Source: Patiria miniata
Lineage: Eukaryota; Echinodermata; Asteroidea; Valvatida; Asterinidae
Direction of reading: 5' to 3'
NCBI RefSeq assembly: GCF_015706575.1
Contig: NW_024037063.1
Span: forward strand, 14,508,927 to 14,572,926
Length of the DNA stretch: 64,000 bases
Of this stretch, positions 11,001 through 18,800 are shown piece by piece. The notes beneath the pieces are model-generated. The model was not told the DNA's origin. It saw only the letters and a list, made by a program, of their open reading frames with translations, and did not search any database. Position numbers and translations under genes: made by a program. Numbering within the stretch: position 1 is the stretch's first letter; every line of letters begins with the position of its first letter.

Positions 11001-11020
11001 ATATTCACAATTCTTACCAT
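701..11020 (-). CDS. Gene A: UbL-TM-repeat protein, 5' part of an NLR gene (partial)
   Basis: Multi-exon gene read right to left; its 3' end is off the left edge. Called coding segments in transcript order: 11018-11020, 10255-10487, 9428-9602, 8679-8787, 8253-8408, 7555-7884, 7038-7184, 6969-6998 (micro-exon), 6691-6897, 6096-6242, 5754-5960, 4925-5145, 4640-4751, 2553-3971, 2233-2397, 701-2092. Every boundary has an AG acceptor and a GT donor and the phases agree, giving about 1,684 codons before the edge. Exon order and content match complete gene B, so a linker exon and a NACHT-LRR exon are expected further left. The product has two ubiquitin-like domains, one hydrophobic segment and long charged repeats. 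Assigning it to an NLR gene is inference from B and C. No stop or frameshift was seen in the visible part. Confidence 0.8.
2233..2397 (-). CDS. Gene A short basic exon before the Gln-rich exon
   Basis: 165-bp phase 1-1 exon (acceptor cctcag before 2397; donor GAA|gtacag at 2233). It encodes a basic start (AGTIRKRDGQETAGSEAEES), then Ser/Thr/Gln-rich sequence. Counterparts: 23182-23340 in gene B and 50757-50915 in gene C. No known domain; probably a disordered linker. Confidence 0.75.
2553..3971 (-). CDS. Gene A Lys/Arg-rich ~60-residue repeat exon
   Basis: 1,419-bp phase 1-1 exon (473 codons; acceptor before 3971, donor ACTG|gtaaca at 2553). It encodes roughly eight imperfect units of about 60 residues. 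Each unit joins a basic box (RRxKGKRKA, then TS-x-GGE), an acidic/serine box (NSEDSSISSAV), a PSGET box and QKLEQPRKDN. This strongly suggests an intrinsically disordered, highly charged tract with many possible casein-kinase-2-type Ser-Glu-Asp sites. It sits between UbL2 and the Gln-rich exon as in B and C. Unit number varies between paralogues, as expected for a coding minisatellite. Function unknown. Confidence 0.85.
4175..4225 (-). pseudogene. Vestigial copy of the 3' end of a UbL second-half exon
   Basis: The minus strand reads GTTGAACAGAAGTCAGCAG followed by gtac, closely resembling the donor end of the real UbL2 second-half exon at 4640. The rest of the exon (NIELRLVSG..GG) is not recognisable. 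Similar relics lie near 25405-25435 (gene B) and 52960-52990 (gene C), always between UbL2 and the repeat exon. Probably a decayed duplicate, not a used exon. Confidence 0.4.
4640..5145 (-). CDS. Gene A ubiquitin-like domain 2 (exons 4925-5145 and 4640-4751)
   Basis: Two exons encode a ubiquitin-like fold. The first opens with basic GRKKTRKQ and Lys/Glu-rich sequence, then IQLFVISS, PVCLQLQPSTTISALKG and LLQDKLGIEPKKQ, which aligns with ubiquitin's IQDKEGIPPDQQ (Lys27 and Lys33 equivalents kept; the Lys48 position is Asn). After a phase-0 intron following Asn-His-Glu, the second exon gives LKGRMSLKELGIQ, NIELRLVSGLMGG and a tail ADDEQKSAG. The hydrophobic positions matching ubiquitin Leu43, Ile44, Leu50, Leu56 and Ile61 are retained or replaced by similar residues, except Tyr59, which is Leu here. 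The Gly-Gly is internal, so conjugation would need proteolytic processing; more likely it is a built-in protein-interaction domain. Confidence 0.88.
5552..5632 (+). repeat. tRNA-derived SINE-like relic (gene A, copy 1)
   Basis: Antisense to the gene, in the intron between the second basic module and UbL2. It shows an anticodon-arm-like hairpin (CCTGC..GCAGG, loop about 8 nt) and a degraded T arm; the B-box GGTTCGAGTCC is damaged by an inserted C (ggttccagtcc). The 5' half is not a credible tRNA. Five related copies lie in equivalent introns. Confidence 0.55.
5754..6242 (-). CDS. Gene A basic two-exon module, copy 2 (6096-6242 and 5754-5960)
   Basis: Type-a exon (147 bp) opens with GRKRTRRRRHGKARQ, then acidic/Ser sequence and ends KPG. 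Type-b exon (207 bp) opens with GKVHRRGKTENN, then KKSSSKEEAIDKTSKGDQ and a Ser/Thr-rich tail. Both are phase 1-1. The pair is a tandem duplicate of 6691-7184, about 940 bp away. A possible 15-bp micro-exon near 6025-6039 (acceptor aatcaaag, donor gtatgc) lies between them. Likely disordered, with bipartite-NLS-like basic clusters; no known domain. Confidence 0.75.
6528..6606 (+). repeat. tRNA-derived SINE-like relic (gene A, copy 2)
   Basis: Anticodon-arm-like CCTGC-ACTAGAAA-GCAGG and an intact B box (GGTTCGAGTCC), antisense to the gene and just downstream (gene sense) of a type-b exon. The loop CTAGAAA is that of eukaryotic tRNA-Ser(AGA), but no D arm or matching acceptor stem is present. 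Confidence 0.6.
6691..7184 (-). CDS. Gene A basic two-exon module, copy 1 (7038-7184, micro-exon 6969-6998, 6691-6897)
   Basis: Type-a exon starts GRKRTRRRRQGKARRN and ends SAGKPG. A 30-bp micro-exon (ITIKAVVNE plus split Gly codons) has a clean acceptor (ctttttag) and donor (gtaagc). The type-b exon starts GKIRSRVKTKNKSGK and continues KSSSEEEAIDKTSKGDQ. All are phase 1-1, so any of them can be skipped without a frameshift. The purine-rich exon starts (GGAGAAAGAGGACAAG) look like exonic splicing enhancers as well as encoding basic clusters. No known domain. Confidence 0.78.
7555..7884 (-). CDS. Gene A exon with single predicted transmembrane helix
   Basis: 330-bp phase 1-1 exon. It opens with a very basic stretch (GKKRSRRRRPNH), followed by an acidic region (EEGKIS..LDQDNSS). 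Then comes a hydrophobic segment LFLWILCLPLIAIRVIL encoded near 7690-7745, followed by a Ser/Thr/Asp-rich part ending STSAAKLG. The hydrophobic run is long enough to cross a membrane and is kept in genes B and C, while the surrounding charged sequence varies more. If real, it places UbL1 and the NACHT-LRR part on opposite sides of a membrane, or forms a re-entrant or peripheral anchor. Topology is inference. Confidence 0.78.
7970..8229. repeat. MITE-like repeat, GACTCGAGTC-rich (gene A intron)
   Basis: Left end resembles GTGTTGTAGGA..GAGTCC and right end resembles GGACTCGAGTC..ACAATACTG inverted, with many GACTCGAGTC-type words inside. Related sequence lies in the same intron of gene B (29969-30205) and gene C (56640-56901), so insertion predates the gene duplications. 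Target duplications were not clear. Confidence 0.45.
8253..8408 (-). CDS. Gene A basic/acidic spacer exon
   Basis: 156-bp phase 1-1 exon between UbL1 and the membrane-segment exon. It starts with ERKKTKRRKKKSGKK, then acidic SDSDEEFQVRS and a Ser/Thr tail. Counterparts 30230-30391 (B) and 56917-57072 (C). No known domain. Confidence 0.78.
8679..9602 (-). CDS. Gene A ubiquitin-like domain 1 (exons 9428-9602 and 8679-8787)
   Basis: The first exon (175 bp, enters in phase 2) reads SKPCQKRQIQLFVNSS, then LTSPVCLQLHPSTTISALKG and LLQDKVGIEPEKQ, matching ubiquitin beta1-beta2-alpha1 including the QDK-GI-P signature. The second exon (109 bp) gives LRDDLSLANYGIEQ, NIELRLVSGLMGG and a short tail DDKQKTAG. 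The phase-0 intron between them follows Asn-His-Glu, exactly as in UbL2, so the two domains arose by duplication of an exon pair. The intron carries two MITE insertions in this gene. Role by family: protein-protein interaction, mimicry of ubiquitin, or a processed modifier. Confidence 0.88.
8908..9152 (-). mobile_element. hAT-like MITE (GATCCGCCCTTG family) in UbL1 intron of gene A
   Basis: The right end reads GATCCGCCCTTG; the left end is a degraded partner. The element is flanked by 8-bp direct repeats GGTATTGC (8900-8907 and 9153-9160). Gene B has a single GGTATTGC with no insert at the matching place (around 30809), a ready-made empty site. Long G and A tracts inside. Eight-bp duplication suggests hAT-type mobilisation. 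Same family as 13092-13411. Confidence 0.75.
9169..9355. mobile_element. MITE with CAGTGT..ACACTG ends (gene A, UbL1 intron)
   Basis: Inverted ends: CAGTGTCTAGACC at left, and the reverse complement of CAGTGTTGTAGTCGAGACC at right, with CACAAGACC-type motifs inside. Flanks (atctttat / atcttcac) resemble an 8-bp target duplication. Orthologous copies at 30826-31027 (B) and 57568-57754 (C), so it was present before the genes duplicated. Confidence 0.6.
9603..10254. other. Intron 2 of gene A
   Basis: AT-rich intron between the basic leader exon and UbL1. No coding or RNA feature recognised. Equivalent DNA in genes B and C is clearly homologous. Confidence 0.6.
10255..10487 (-). CDS. Gene A N-terminal basic leader exon
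   Basis: 233-bp exon, enters in phase 0 directly after the Met-only exon and leaves in phase 2. Sequence starts GDFWLQPLRTLSDLEDAKRA, then HINDHSLAKMVTRKKKVRKSKKEAFQ (quoted in two parts: HINDHSLAKMVT and RKKKVRKSKKEAFQ) and a Ser/Pro tail. The Lys/Arg cluster could be a nuclear localisation signal. Highly conserved in B and C. I do not recognise a domain. The N-terminal Met-Gly is unlikely to be myristoylated because Leu follows at position 6. Confidence 0.78.
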
Positions 11021-11070
11021 TTTTCTGTCTTTACGCCCAGATTCGTAACCCGATCCTGTAAATGAAGGAA
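11018..11070 (-). CDS. Gene A first exon: 5' UTR and initiator ATG only
   Basis: The minus strand reads ..GACAGAAAAATG|gtaagaat: the ATG (11020-11018) is the last codon of the exon and the donor follows at once, so the rest of the protein starts in the next exon (phase 0). Genes B (35992-35990) and C (59468-59466) have the same arrangement, which supports both this start and the exon. Only three bases are coding; the UTR's 5' end is not determined. Confidence 0.7.
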
Positions 11071-11092
11071 GCGTCGCAATTTTAACTGGTGC

Positions 11093-11103
11093 GGAAACTC
11101 CCC
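11093..11103 (-). promoter_or_regulatory. NF-kappaB-type site upstream of gene A
   Basis: Minus strand GGGGAGTTTCC, which contains the kappaB consensus GGGRNTTTCC, about 73-83 bp upstream of the ATG. At the same relative place genes B and C have the palindromic kappaB site GGGAATTCCCC. A conserved GC-rich block (GCGCGCGCAGTGTCGCGTGA) continues upstream in A and C. Confidence 0.6.
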
Positions 11104-13091
11104 TTTGCTTATGCGCGCGCAGTGTCGCGTGACGATGGTGTCACTGATTATTATCACGTAGACGGTCCAAAAGGCGTATTAACAAGGTTAATAATTATTC
11201 AAGGTCATGATCTTCTATGAAACAATATTTACCGAACAAACAAATTAGAAGTAAGGACTTTAGGTCTGTTATTATTTTGTTATTGGACCCCGTGAATATT
11301 AAATGTACACAAAACAAGCTCCCTATAAATTTCCAGCTTGCAAGTCAATCGAAAAGTACGGTAGTAATTCATACTCCCAAAATATAATGACACACAAAGA
11401 CGGGCATATGCTTGAATTTCTTGTCGGTCAAGATCGAGTCCTTATACTCCTTAGAAGTCACCCACAATGCCAATCTCAAGTCAAGCTGCTCCAATAACTA
11501 TAACAATACTCCTTTGTCATTGTTCATCTCCTGTTGATTCTAACATTACTTCTGGTAGTCTCGACTGCATCTTATCTTACTTCAAACCCCCTAATATCAA
11601 AGGTATTGTTACATTTGTGGAATTAACAGACTCAAACCTACACCCAACGTACTTTATTAAAAAAACAATCTTCATTTTTATTGACCACAGTGATTTGATA
11701 TTAATAGCAGTACAAGTCAGCATGTACCAAAACAATAATACACAGTTCAGATACCATACTTTTAGAAATAAGGAGTCTCTAAGTCCTTTTTTATATCTTG
11801 CTCATAAGAAAATGATGGAATTAGTAAAACAAATTCTTTCTCACAAAATAAACAATTGACAAAAAGGATAACACTGATTTGATAGATCATCAAGTAATTT
11901 TATGTGGACCTGTTACATGTTGGTTTCCACTAAGTTCATTTGACAAACTACCAACTTAAAACAAACAAAAGCACAATGCAAAAAATAACCTGTTTAAAAT
12001 GTGTGTTTTTTTACCACGAATAACTATCGGTATTGTTGGTTGCATAAAGTTGTACCAAGAATAACTATATTTGCAAAGGATGCGACTATATAGTTCCTTA
12101 TTTGACCAATTATTTCCTTTTCATGTGTATCTGCTCTGCACATAAAGAGCATCTTAATCATTGACAAAAGCTTCTGTTTTATATGATTTAGTACATTTTT
12201 TTACATTATGCTGTCCCTGATCTTCAAGAAAATTATATTTCTAACCTGTATGTTTTAATTTCTTTTAATATATATCATTATTTTCGTCTTTTTTTGACCC
12301 GGCCCTCTCGAAAATAAGGTTTTAATTTTAGGTTGCACAGTATCTCCAATGCCCAATGCTATTGTTGGGCCGAAAATAACTGAAAACAAAAAGATAAGCA
12401 CTAATACCATTACTGAGCATTAGTGGAGGTTTTAATTTGATGTTTTATTCGAAAGTTAGTAGCTAAGTATGTTTAAAAAAAACCCAGTATTTGAAAAAAA
12501 ACACATTGTCTTAAAACTTGAAACAAACACTATAAAAATACTTAAAAACAGTACATCTTCAAAAGCAGTGTCTTTAGAAGGTACATGTTCATGAAGGATT
12601 GCGAAAAAACAAGGCAATTATCTTATCGATAGTTTCCTTGCCATAAGTTCCATTGAAATCAGGATATTCCTTCCAATAAAGAGAGTGATATATCTTTCTC
12701 AAGAAAAAAAAAGGTTAAAAACGAAGAAATTAAACATAGTAATTGAAAATAGTACAATGTAATTGTTATCTCGTGCACATTTTCGCATTGGCATGTGCAC
12801 TCATTATCAATGACGTCTGAGATAATCAATTTTAGATGACACAATAACTGTTCTACGAAGATTGCATAAAGTAGTACCAAAATTAGGTTTCAAATATCCA
12901 CAAAATATTCCATGTCGGTACTGAATTGTATCGTTGCTTGTTAAGATTACAGTGTTTAACGGTTCCACCGACTTCTTTAAAATCACAGTTAATGGTAACG
13001 CGCCCGATGAGATACAAGGATGCATTCACTTCAATCCAATTTCTGAATAGTTTTTTTGTGCAATAATTGCATGAACCATTATATATTTAAG
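11104..13091. other. Intergenic DNA upstream of gene A
   Basis: No gene recognised. 11160-11860 matches 59600-60290 (upstream of gene C) and part of 38340-38700 (upstream of B). 11880-12620 has diverged relatives at 38700-39440 and 63220-63830. Small open frames here show no family features and lack paralogue conservation as protein. Confidence 0.6.
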
Positions 13092-13411
13092 CAAGGGCGG
13101 ATCCAGGGGGAGGGGGGGGGGGGGCAAAGGGGGCCATGGCTCCCCCAAACGAAACTGTTTTTTGTTGTTGATGTAACATCGCATTAAGGCAGGCAATGAG
13201 TACACCACCATCTTTTCCTCGAAAAACATTGGTTAAAGTGGTCAGAAATTGCCTCAGATCGCACCACAGAGCACCTAGAATCCAAATGTTTTTAGGGGCC
13301 CTTAAGCGGGCCCCGAACCCCACGCCGTAATTTTTTGACCCACTTTTTGGGGGGACCAAAATTTTTTTTGACCCCCCCCCCCAAAAAAATTGTGTTCTCG
13401 ATCCGCCCTTG
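13092..13411 (+). mobile_element. hAT-like MITE, complete, with 8-bp target duplication
   Basis: 320-bp element beginning CAAGGGCGGATCC and ending GATCCGCCCTTG (terminal inverted repeats), with a long G tract near the left end and C tracts near the right. Perfect 8-bp target duplication TATTTAAG at 13084-13091 and 13412-13419. No transposase. The inverted-orientation relative is at 8908-9152; interior sequence is shared. Confidence 0.85.
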
Positions 13412-13426
13412 TATTTAAGTGAGATT

Positions 13427-14225
13427 TGAGGCTTTGCATAGTGGAGAAACTAATGAATGAAAGATTTGCGGAAACAACATGTGCAAATGATGTAAAGTTT
13501 GTAATTTCTTAGAGTTTAGGCACTCTCCTGAAGACGGTCAGAGCATACTGACCGGAACGTCGAGTTTATACCTCTGGTTCGTTTCAGAACCATTCTTATA
13601 GTTGAGAAATTATTCGCACATGGTTTTTCCGCAAATCTTTCATTCATTAGTTTTTCCACCATGCAAAGCCTCAAAACTTACTTATCTTCGCTCTACGGGG
13701 AGCTGGTAACCGACCAGGTTATGTTATTTGAACGGACGTCAATTCGGCTTTCTAAACTCATCAACGACTTAACCTGCTGGTCTGCGTACCGCGATCCCAT
13801 ACGCAACAACTGGTCGGATGACATTCAGCATTCTCCGGTGAGCTAGCTTGACCTCATTCGAGAACGCATCTCCTTCACCAGACTACAAATAGCCATCCTG
13901 GACCAGCAGACGTCGTCCCACTCTTCACCAACTAGCTAAGAAAAGACTAGAACATGATACTACACTTGGCGAACGCACAGACCTGTCCCCTAATAAAATT
14001 CATGATCCGTTACTAACATGAATTTCTTCCAGTTGTTTTCAGTGGCAAGGCAGGTTCTATGGGCAAACGGCTGAGACCGCCATGGGATCTCCTTTATCCC
14101 CGGTCCTAGCCGACATCTTCATGGAGGATTTCGAGTCTTCCTCCCTAGTCACAGCGGATCTTCGGTCAAGTCTGTGGTTAGGCTACGTTGATGACACCTT
14201 CGTAGTGTGGCCCCAATACTACTAA
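13427..14225 (+). mobile_element. Penelope-like retroelement remnant with pLTR-like inverted repeat
   Basis: 13427-13474 and 13626-13672 form an imperfect inverted repeat of about 48 bp, enclosing a hammerhead-like motif. This resembles the terminal (pLTR) structure of Penelope-like elements. It is followed by broken coding sequence: an N-terminal part (LFERTSIRLSKLINDL, about 13720-13780) and, after an internal deletion of about 1.4 kb relative to 60.3-62.3 kb, reverse-transcriptase palm motifs (TAMGSPLSPVLADIF and GYVDDTFVVW). Reading stops shortly after the YVDD box, as in the right-hand copy; thumb and GIY-YIG endonuclease are missing. Frames and stops show it is dead. Confidence 0.8.
13528..13561 (+). 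ncRNA. Degenerate hammerhead-ribozyme-like motif in the pLTR
   Basis: CTGAAGA (fits CUGANGA) is followed by a perfect 7-bp stem II (CGGTCAG / CTGACCG, loop agcata) and then GAACGTC, where the GAAA box expected in hammerheads appears with a substitution (GGAAC for GAAAC). Penelope-like elements are known to carry small hammerheads in their pLTRs. The altered box suggests loss of activity. Confidence 0.45.
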
Positions 14226-14229
14226 ATTT

Positions 14230-15874
14230 GTAACAGAATGCATGTGAAAAATTAATATTGGGAAATATATCTTGAACCTAGTCCAAAAACGGAACATTTT
14301 TTTGGGAACTTTTTTTAAATCCCTCCTTTTCGGCAATATTTTATGACGGATTCGTGCCTGCACATATCACAATCAAATCTGAATTGTGTCAAAGGGAAAA
14401 CATCTTTAGTAATGGTCTAGAACACCAAACAAATTTGATGACCAGGGATAAATTGAACTCACCGAAACTGCATTTGGACTAACTCTACTAGGGAAAGATG
14501 TTGGGGGGGGGGGGCAGTTGAACCTAAAGATGTTAAGCTCGACGTTTTCTGTTCTGGAAGAGAAATGGTTTGGAAATAATCAAACTTACTAAATATTATG
14601 TCATTTATTATGGAAAAAAAAATAAGAACAAATACAGAAAAGAAACCACTCAGATGACTTTTATGCATTATTTATTGGACAAAATAACACAGGTAGAAAC
14701 GCATACAATGAAAAGTAAGCGAATTGTAGAAAAAAACTTTAAACGGGACACCAATTAATTAATATTGTTGTATGATACATCAATATTAATTCATTGGTGT
14801 CCCATTTATTTTAAAACTTTGCTAACCATCAAACCATCTTATCCGGACGCAGTTTGCTTTAGCATCTCATAAAAAGGAACTTTTAAGTAGATATGAAACG
14901 AAGGATTTCCATCAAAATACATGTAATCCAGGATTTAGAACAAAATACATAATGTTATGTTATTTCGGTAGCAAACCTCTTGAGTGAGTTTGTGAGGTTC
15001 TTTGTGAGGCTCTCAAAAGAATCTCACAAACCCACAAAAGAGATTGGTCACGTGGTGCTACCGCAAAATGTCATCGTATTGCTATCTTCACCATGCAAAC
15101 CTTCAAATCTTATATATTTGGTTTCATTGTTTTGTAATATACAGATAAACCAATACTTACAAAACTATAACATTTGTTCTTAATTGTTCTCTTCTACTCA
15201 ATTGAAATCCCGAGATATAATCAAACACAATCATCATTATTTGGATCCTAAACGTTTTTTCAGGTTTTTTTGTTTTAAAAGTTCCCATATTTACAAAACA
15301 TCCATTCACAGTCAAGGCATATTTAAACAGGTCAATTTACTTAATTTAAACTGCAAAATGGTAAAATGCTTTAATTTGGGTTGCATAGCATCTTCAATGC
15401 AGAAAACATTATCGTGGGGCCGAATAAAACAAAACGAAAAGCAATAATAATGTTACTAAACATTAGTGGAAACTTAAGATGTTTCATTCATACGTTAAAA
15501 ACTTAGTATGCTACACAGAAACCAGCATTTGAGGAAACTATTGTGAAACTCGAAATAAAGGTTTAAAGAACACCAGTACATCTTCAAAAGCAGGGCCTTT
15601 AGAAGGCAAATCCTAAATGAATAAGAAAAACGGACAAACAATATCTCCTTCTTTTGAAAATCCCTTCCCCTCGTCCTTTAAGCCCCATTATGTTTACTTA
15701 GCTCTGTTTGTGCCCTCTTGTATGATAACATTTGATGTAGCTGCGTATTAATTAACGGACTGCACTCGGACTCGGACTAGGAGGTCTAGGACTCGGATTT
15801 TCCGACTCGAACTCAGAATCCGAGCTCGGTTTCGGACTCGTACTCGAATTCGGACCCGCACGTGGTGGACTAGA
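14230..15874. other. Intergenic DNA downstream of gene B
   Basis: No gene recognised. It includes a hairpin (14745-14803) and, from about 14800 to 15770, sequence repeated at 62690-64000 downstream of the expected next gene. 15755-15860 is a GACTCGG-rich low-complexity tract just past gene B's stop. No convincing poly(A) signal was found close to the stop. Confidence 0.55.
14745..14803. repeat. Hairpin with 23-bp arms
   Basis: Arms 14745-14767 and 14781-14803 pair at 22 of 23 positions (GGGACACCAATTAATTAATA.. and its complement) around a 13-nt loop. Not seen in the homologous region near 62.65 kb, so probably a small insertion. Confidence 0.6.
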
Positions 15875-18800
15875 CTACAGAAATTCACAGCTTAATGATG
15901 CACCGATGCGTTCCAAGTCTGCATCACTCAATGAATCATACTCCAAGTGCAGCTTTTTCAGTTTTTTCAGGCACTTTAAGTCAGAAAATGCATCCGAGTC
16001 AGCCAGGATTTGATATCCAGATAGATCCAGTTCAACCAGTTTGTCACTTAGTGATGCAGCGATGAGTTCAATGTCTGCTTCACTCAACCAACACATGTTT
16101 AAGACCAGCTTTGTCAGTTGTTTCAGGCACTTTAGATGAGACCATGCACTTGTACCGGCCAGGGATACATTTCCAGACAGATCCAGTTCAACCAGAGTTG
16201 GTATGTCAGCGATGAGTTCAATGTCTGCATCACTCAATGAGCACCACCCTAAGACCAGCTTTTTGAGTTGTTTCAGACACTTTAGGTGAGACCATGCACC
16301 CGAGCCAGCCAGCATTACATTTACAGACAGATCCAGTTCAACCACAGTTGATATGTCACTAAGTGATGCAGCGATGGGTCCAATGTCTGCATCACTCAAC
16401 CGACAATCACTTAAGACCAGCTTTTTCAGTTGTTTCAGGCACTTTAGGTGAGACCATGCACCCGAGCCCGCCAGGGATTCATTTCCAGACAGATCAAGTT
16501 CAACCAGAGTTTGTATGTCACCAAGTGATGCAGCAATGTGTTTAATATCTTCATCTATTAATGAACTGCTGCTTATGCGGAATCGCTTCAGATGTTCCAA
16601 TACCTGCAATGCAGGTGACCATTCAGCTGCTTTGCCACCAAAGTTTTTAATATATTCAATTGTCACGTCAACCAAGTCACGTCTACATCCTATTGCTCTT
16701 ACAATATTTGCCACATGAGGACCTCGAAATTTACTTGACGAGAGATGCAGTCGTATGCCAATACCTATTTTACACGGAACTACTTCAAACCATAATAAAT
16801 CATTAAATCCATTAAAACAACTAATTAGACGGCAATACCCAAGCTTTGGCAAACAGCCAAATACAGTAGCAATACTTATCACACCCTCCACTTCTAAGCC
16901 ACAGTCATCTAGTGTCAGTGTCTCCAGTTGTGTCAGCTGCTTTAACTTGGATAATGACACACCTGAGCCAGCCAGGGGATTCCGATACACATGCAAATGA
17001 ACCAGACTGGTACTCAGTGATGCAGCAATATGTTCAATGTCTGTGCCTCTCAATGAGCAGTTTTCAAAGTGTAATCGTTCCAGACATTTCAGTTCTTGTA
17101 ATGCAGGTGACCACTCAGCTGCTGTACCGCCAAGTCCTTGAACACGCACAATGTACACTTCGACTATGTCACTCCTGCTACCTATGGCCTGCACAATATC
17201 TGCTACGTCAGTACCAGTGGATGTCTGATTCAAGAGTTTTACCTCTAAACCTGCATCACATGGTGAGACTTGAAACACATTATCAACAGTACAATGGATA
17301 AGCTTCTGCAAACAGCCAACTACAGCACCAATACATATCACATCCTCCACTTCTAAGCCACAGTCATCTAGTGTCAGTATCTTCAGTTCTGTCAGCTGTT
17401 TTAACTTGGACAATGATACACCTGAGCCAGCCAGGGGATTCCCAGACACATGCAAACGAACCAGATTGGTACTCAGTGATGCAGCAATGTGTTCAATGTC
17501 TTTGCCTCTCAATGAGCAGCTTTTAAAGTCTATTCGTTCCAGACATTTCAGTTCTTGTAATGCAGGTGACCACTCAGCTGCTGTACCGCCAAGTCCTTGA
17601 ACACGAACAATGTACACTTCGACTATGTCACTCCTGCTACCCATGGCCTGCACAATATCTGCTACGTCAGCACCAGTGAATGTCTGACCCAAGAGTTCTA
17701 CCTTCAAACCTGTACCACATGGTGAGACTCCAAAAACATGATCAATAGTACAATGGATAAGCCTCGGCAAACAGCCAACTACAGTAGCAATACTTATCAC
17801 ATCCTCCACCTCTAAGCCACAGTCATCTAGTGTCAGTATCTTCAGTTGTGTCAGCTGCTTTAACTTGGACAATGACACACCTGAGCCGGCAAGGGGATTC
17901 CGAGACACATGCATATGAACCAGATTGGCACTCAGTGATGCAGCAATGTGTTCAATGTCTTTGCCTCTCAATGAGCAGTTTTTAAAGTCTAATCGTTCCA
18001 GACATTTCAGTTCTTGTAATGCAGGTGACCACTCAGCTGCTGTACCGCCAAGTCCTTGAATACAAGCAATGGCCACTTCGACTATGTCACTCCTGCTACC
18101 CATGGCCTGCACAATATCTGCTACGTCAGTACTAGTGAATGTCTGACCCAAGAGTTCTACCTTCAAACCTGTACCACATGGTGAGACTCCAAAAACATGA
18201 TCAATAGTACAATGGATAAGCCTCGGCAAACAGCCAACTACAGCAGCAATACATATCACATCCTCCACTTCTAAGCCACAGTCATATAGTTTCAGTATCT
18301 TCAGTTGTGTCAGCTGCTTTAACTTGGACAATGACACACCTGAGCCAGCCAGGGGATTCCCAGACACATGCAAATGAACCAGATTGGTACTCAGTGATGC
18401 AGCAATGTGTTCAATGTCTTTGCCTCTCAATGAGCAGTTTTTAAAGTCTATTCGTTCCAGACATTTCAGTTCTTGTAATGCAGGTGACCACTCAGCTGCT
18501 GTACCGCCAAGTCCTTGAACATGAACAATGTACACATTGACTATGTCACTCCTGCTACCTATGGCCTGCACAATATCTGCTACGTCAGTATCAGTGAATA
18601 TCTGATTCAAGAGTTGTACCTTCAAACCTGTATCACATGTTGAGACTTGAAACACATCATCAACAGTACAATGGATAAGCTTTGGTAAACAGCCGACTAG
18701 AAAAGCAATCCATTTCACATCCTCTACGTTTAGAACACAATGATCTATGATCAGCTTCTTAAGTTGTGTCAGCTGCAGTAACTTAGACAATGACACACCT

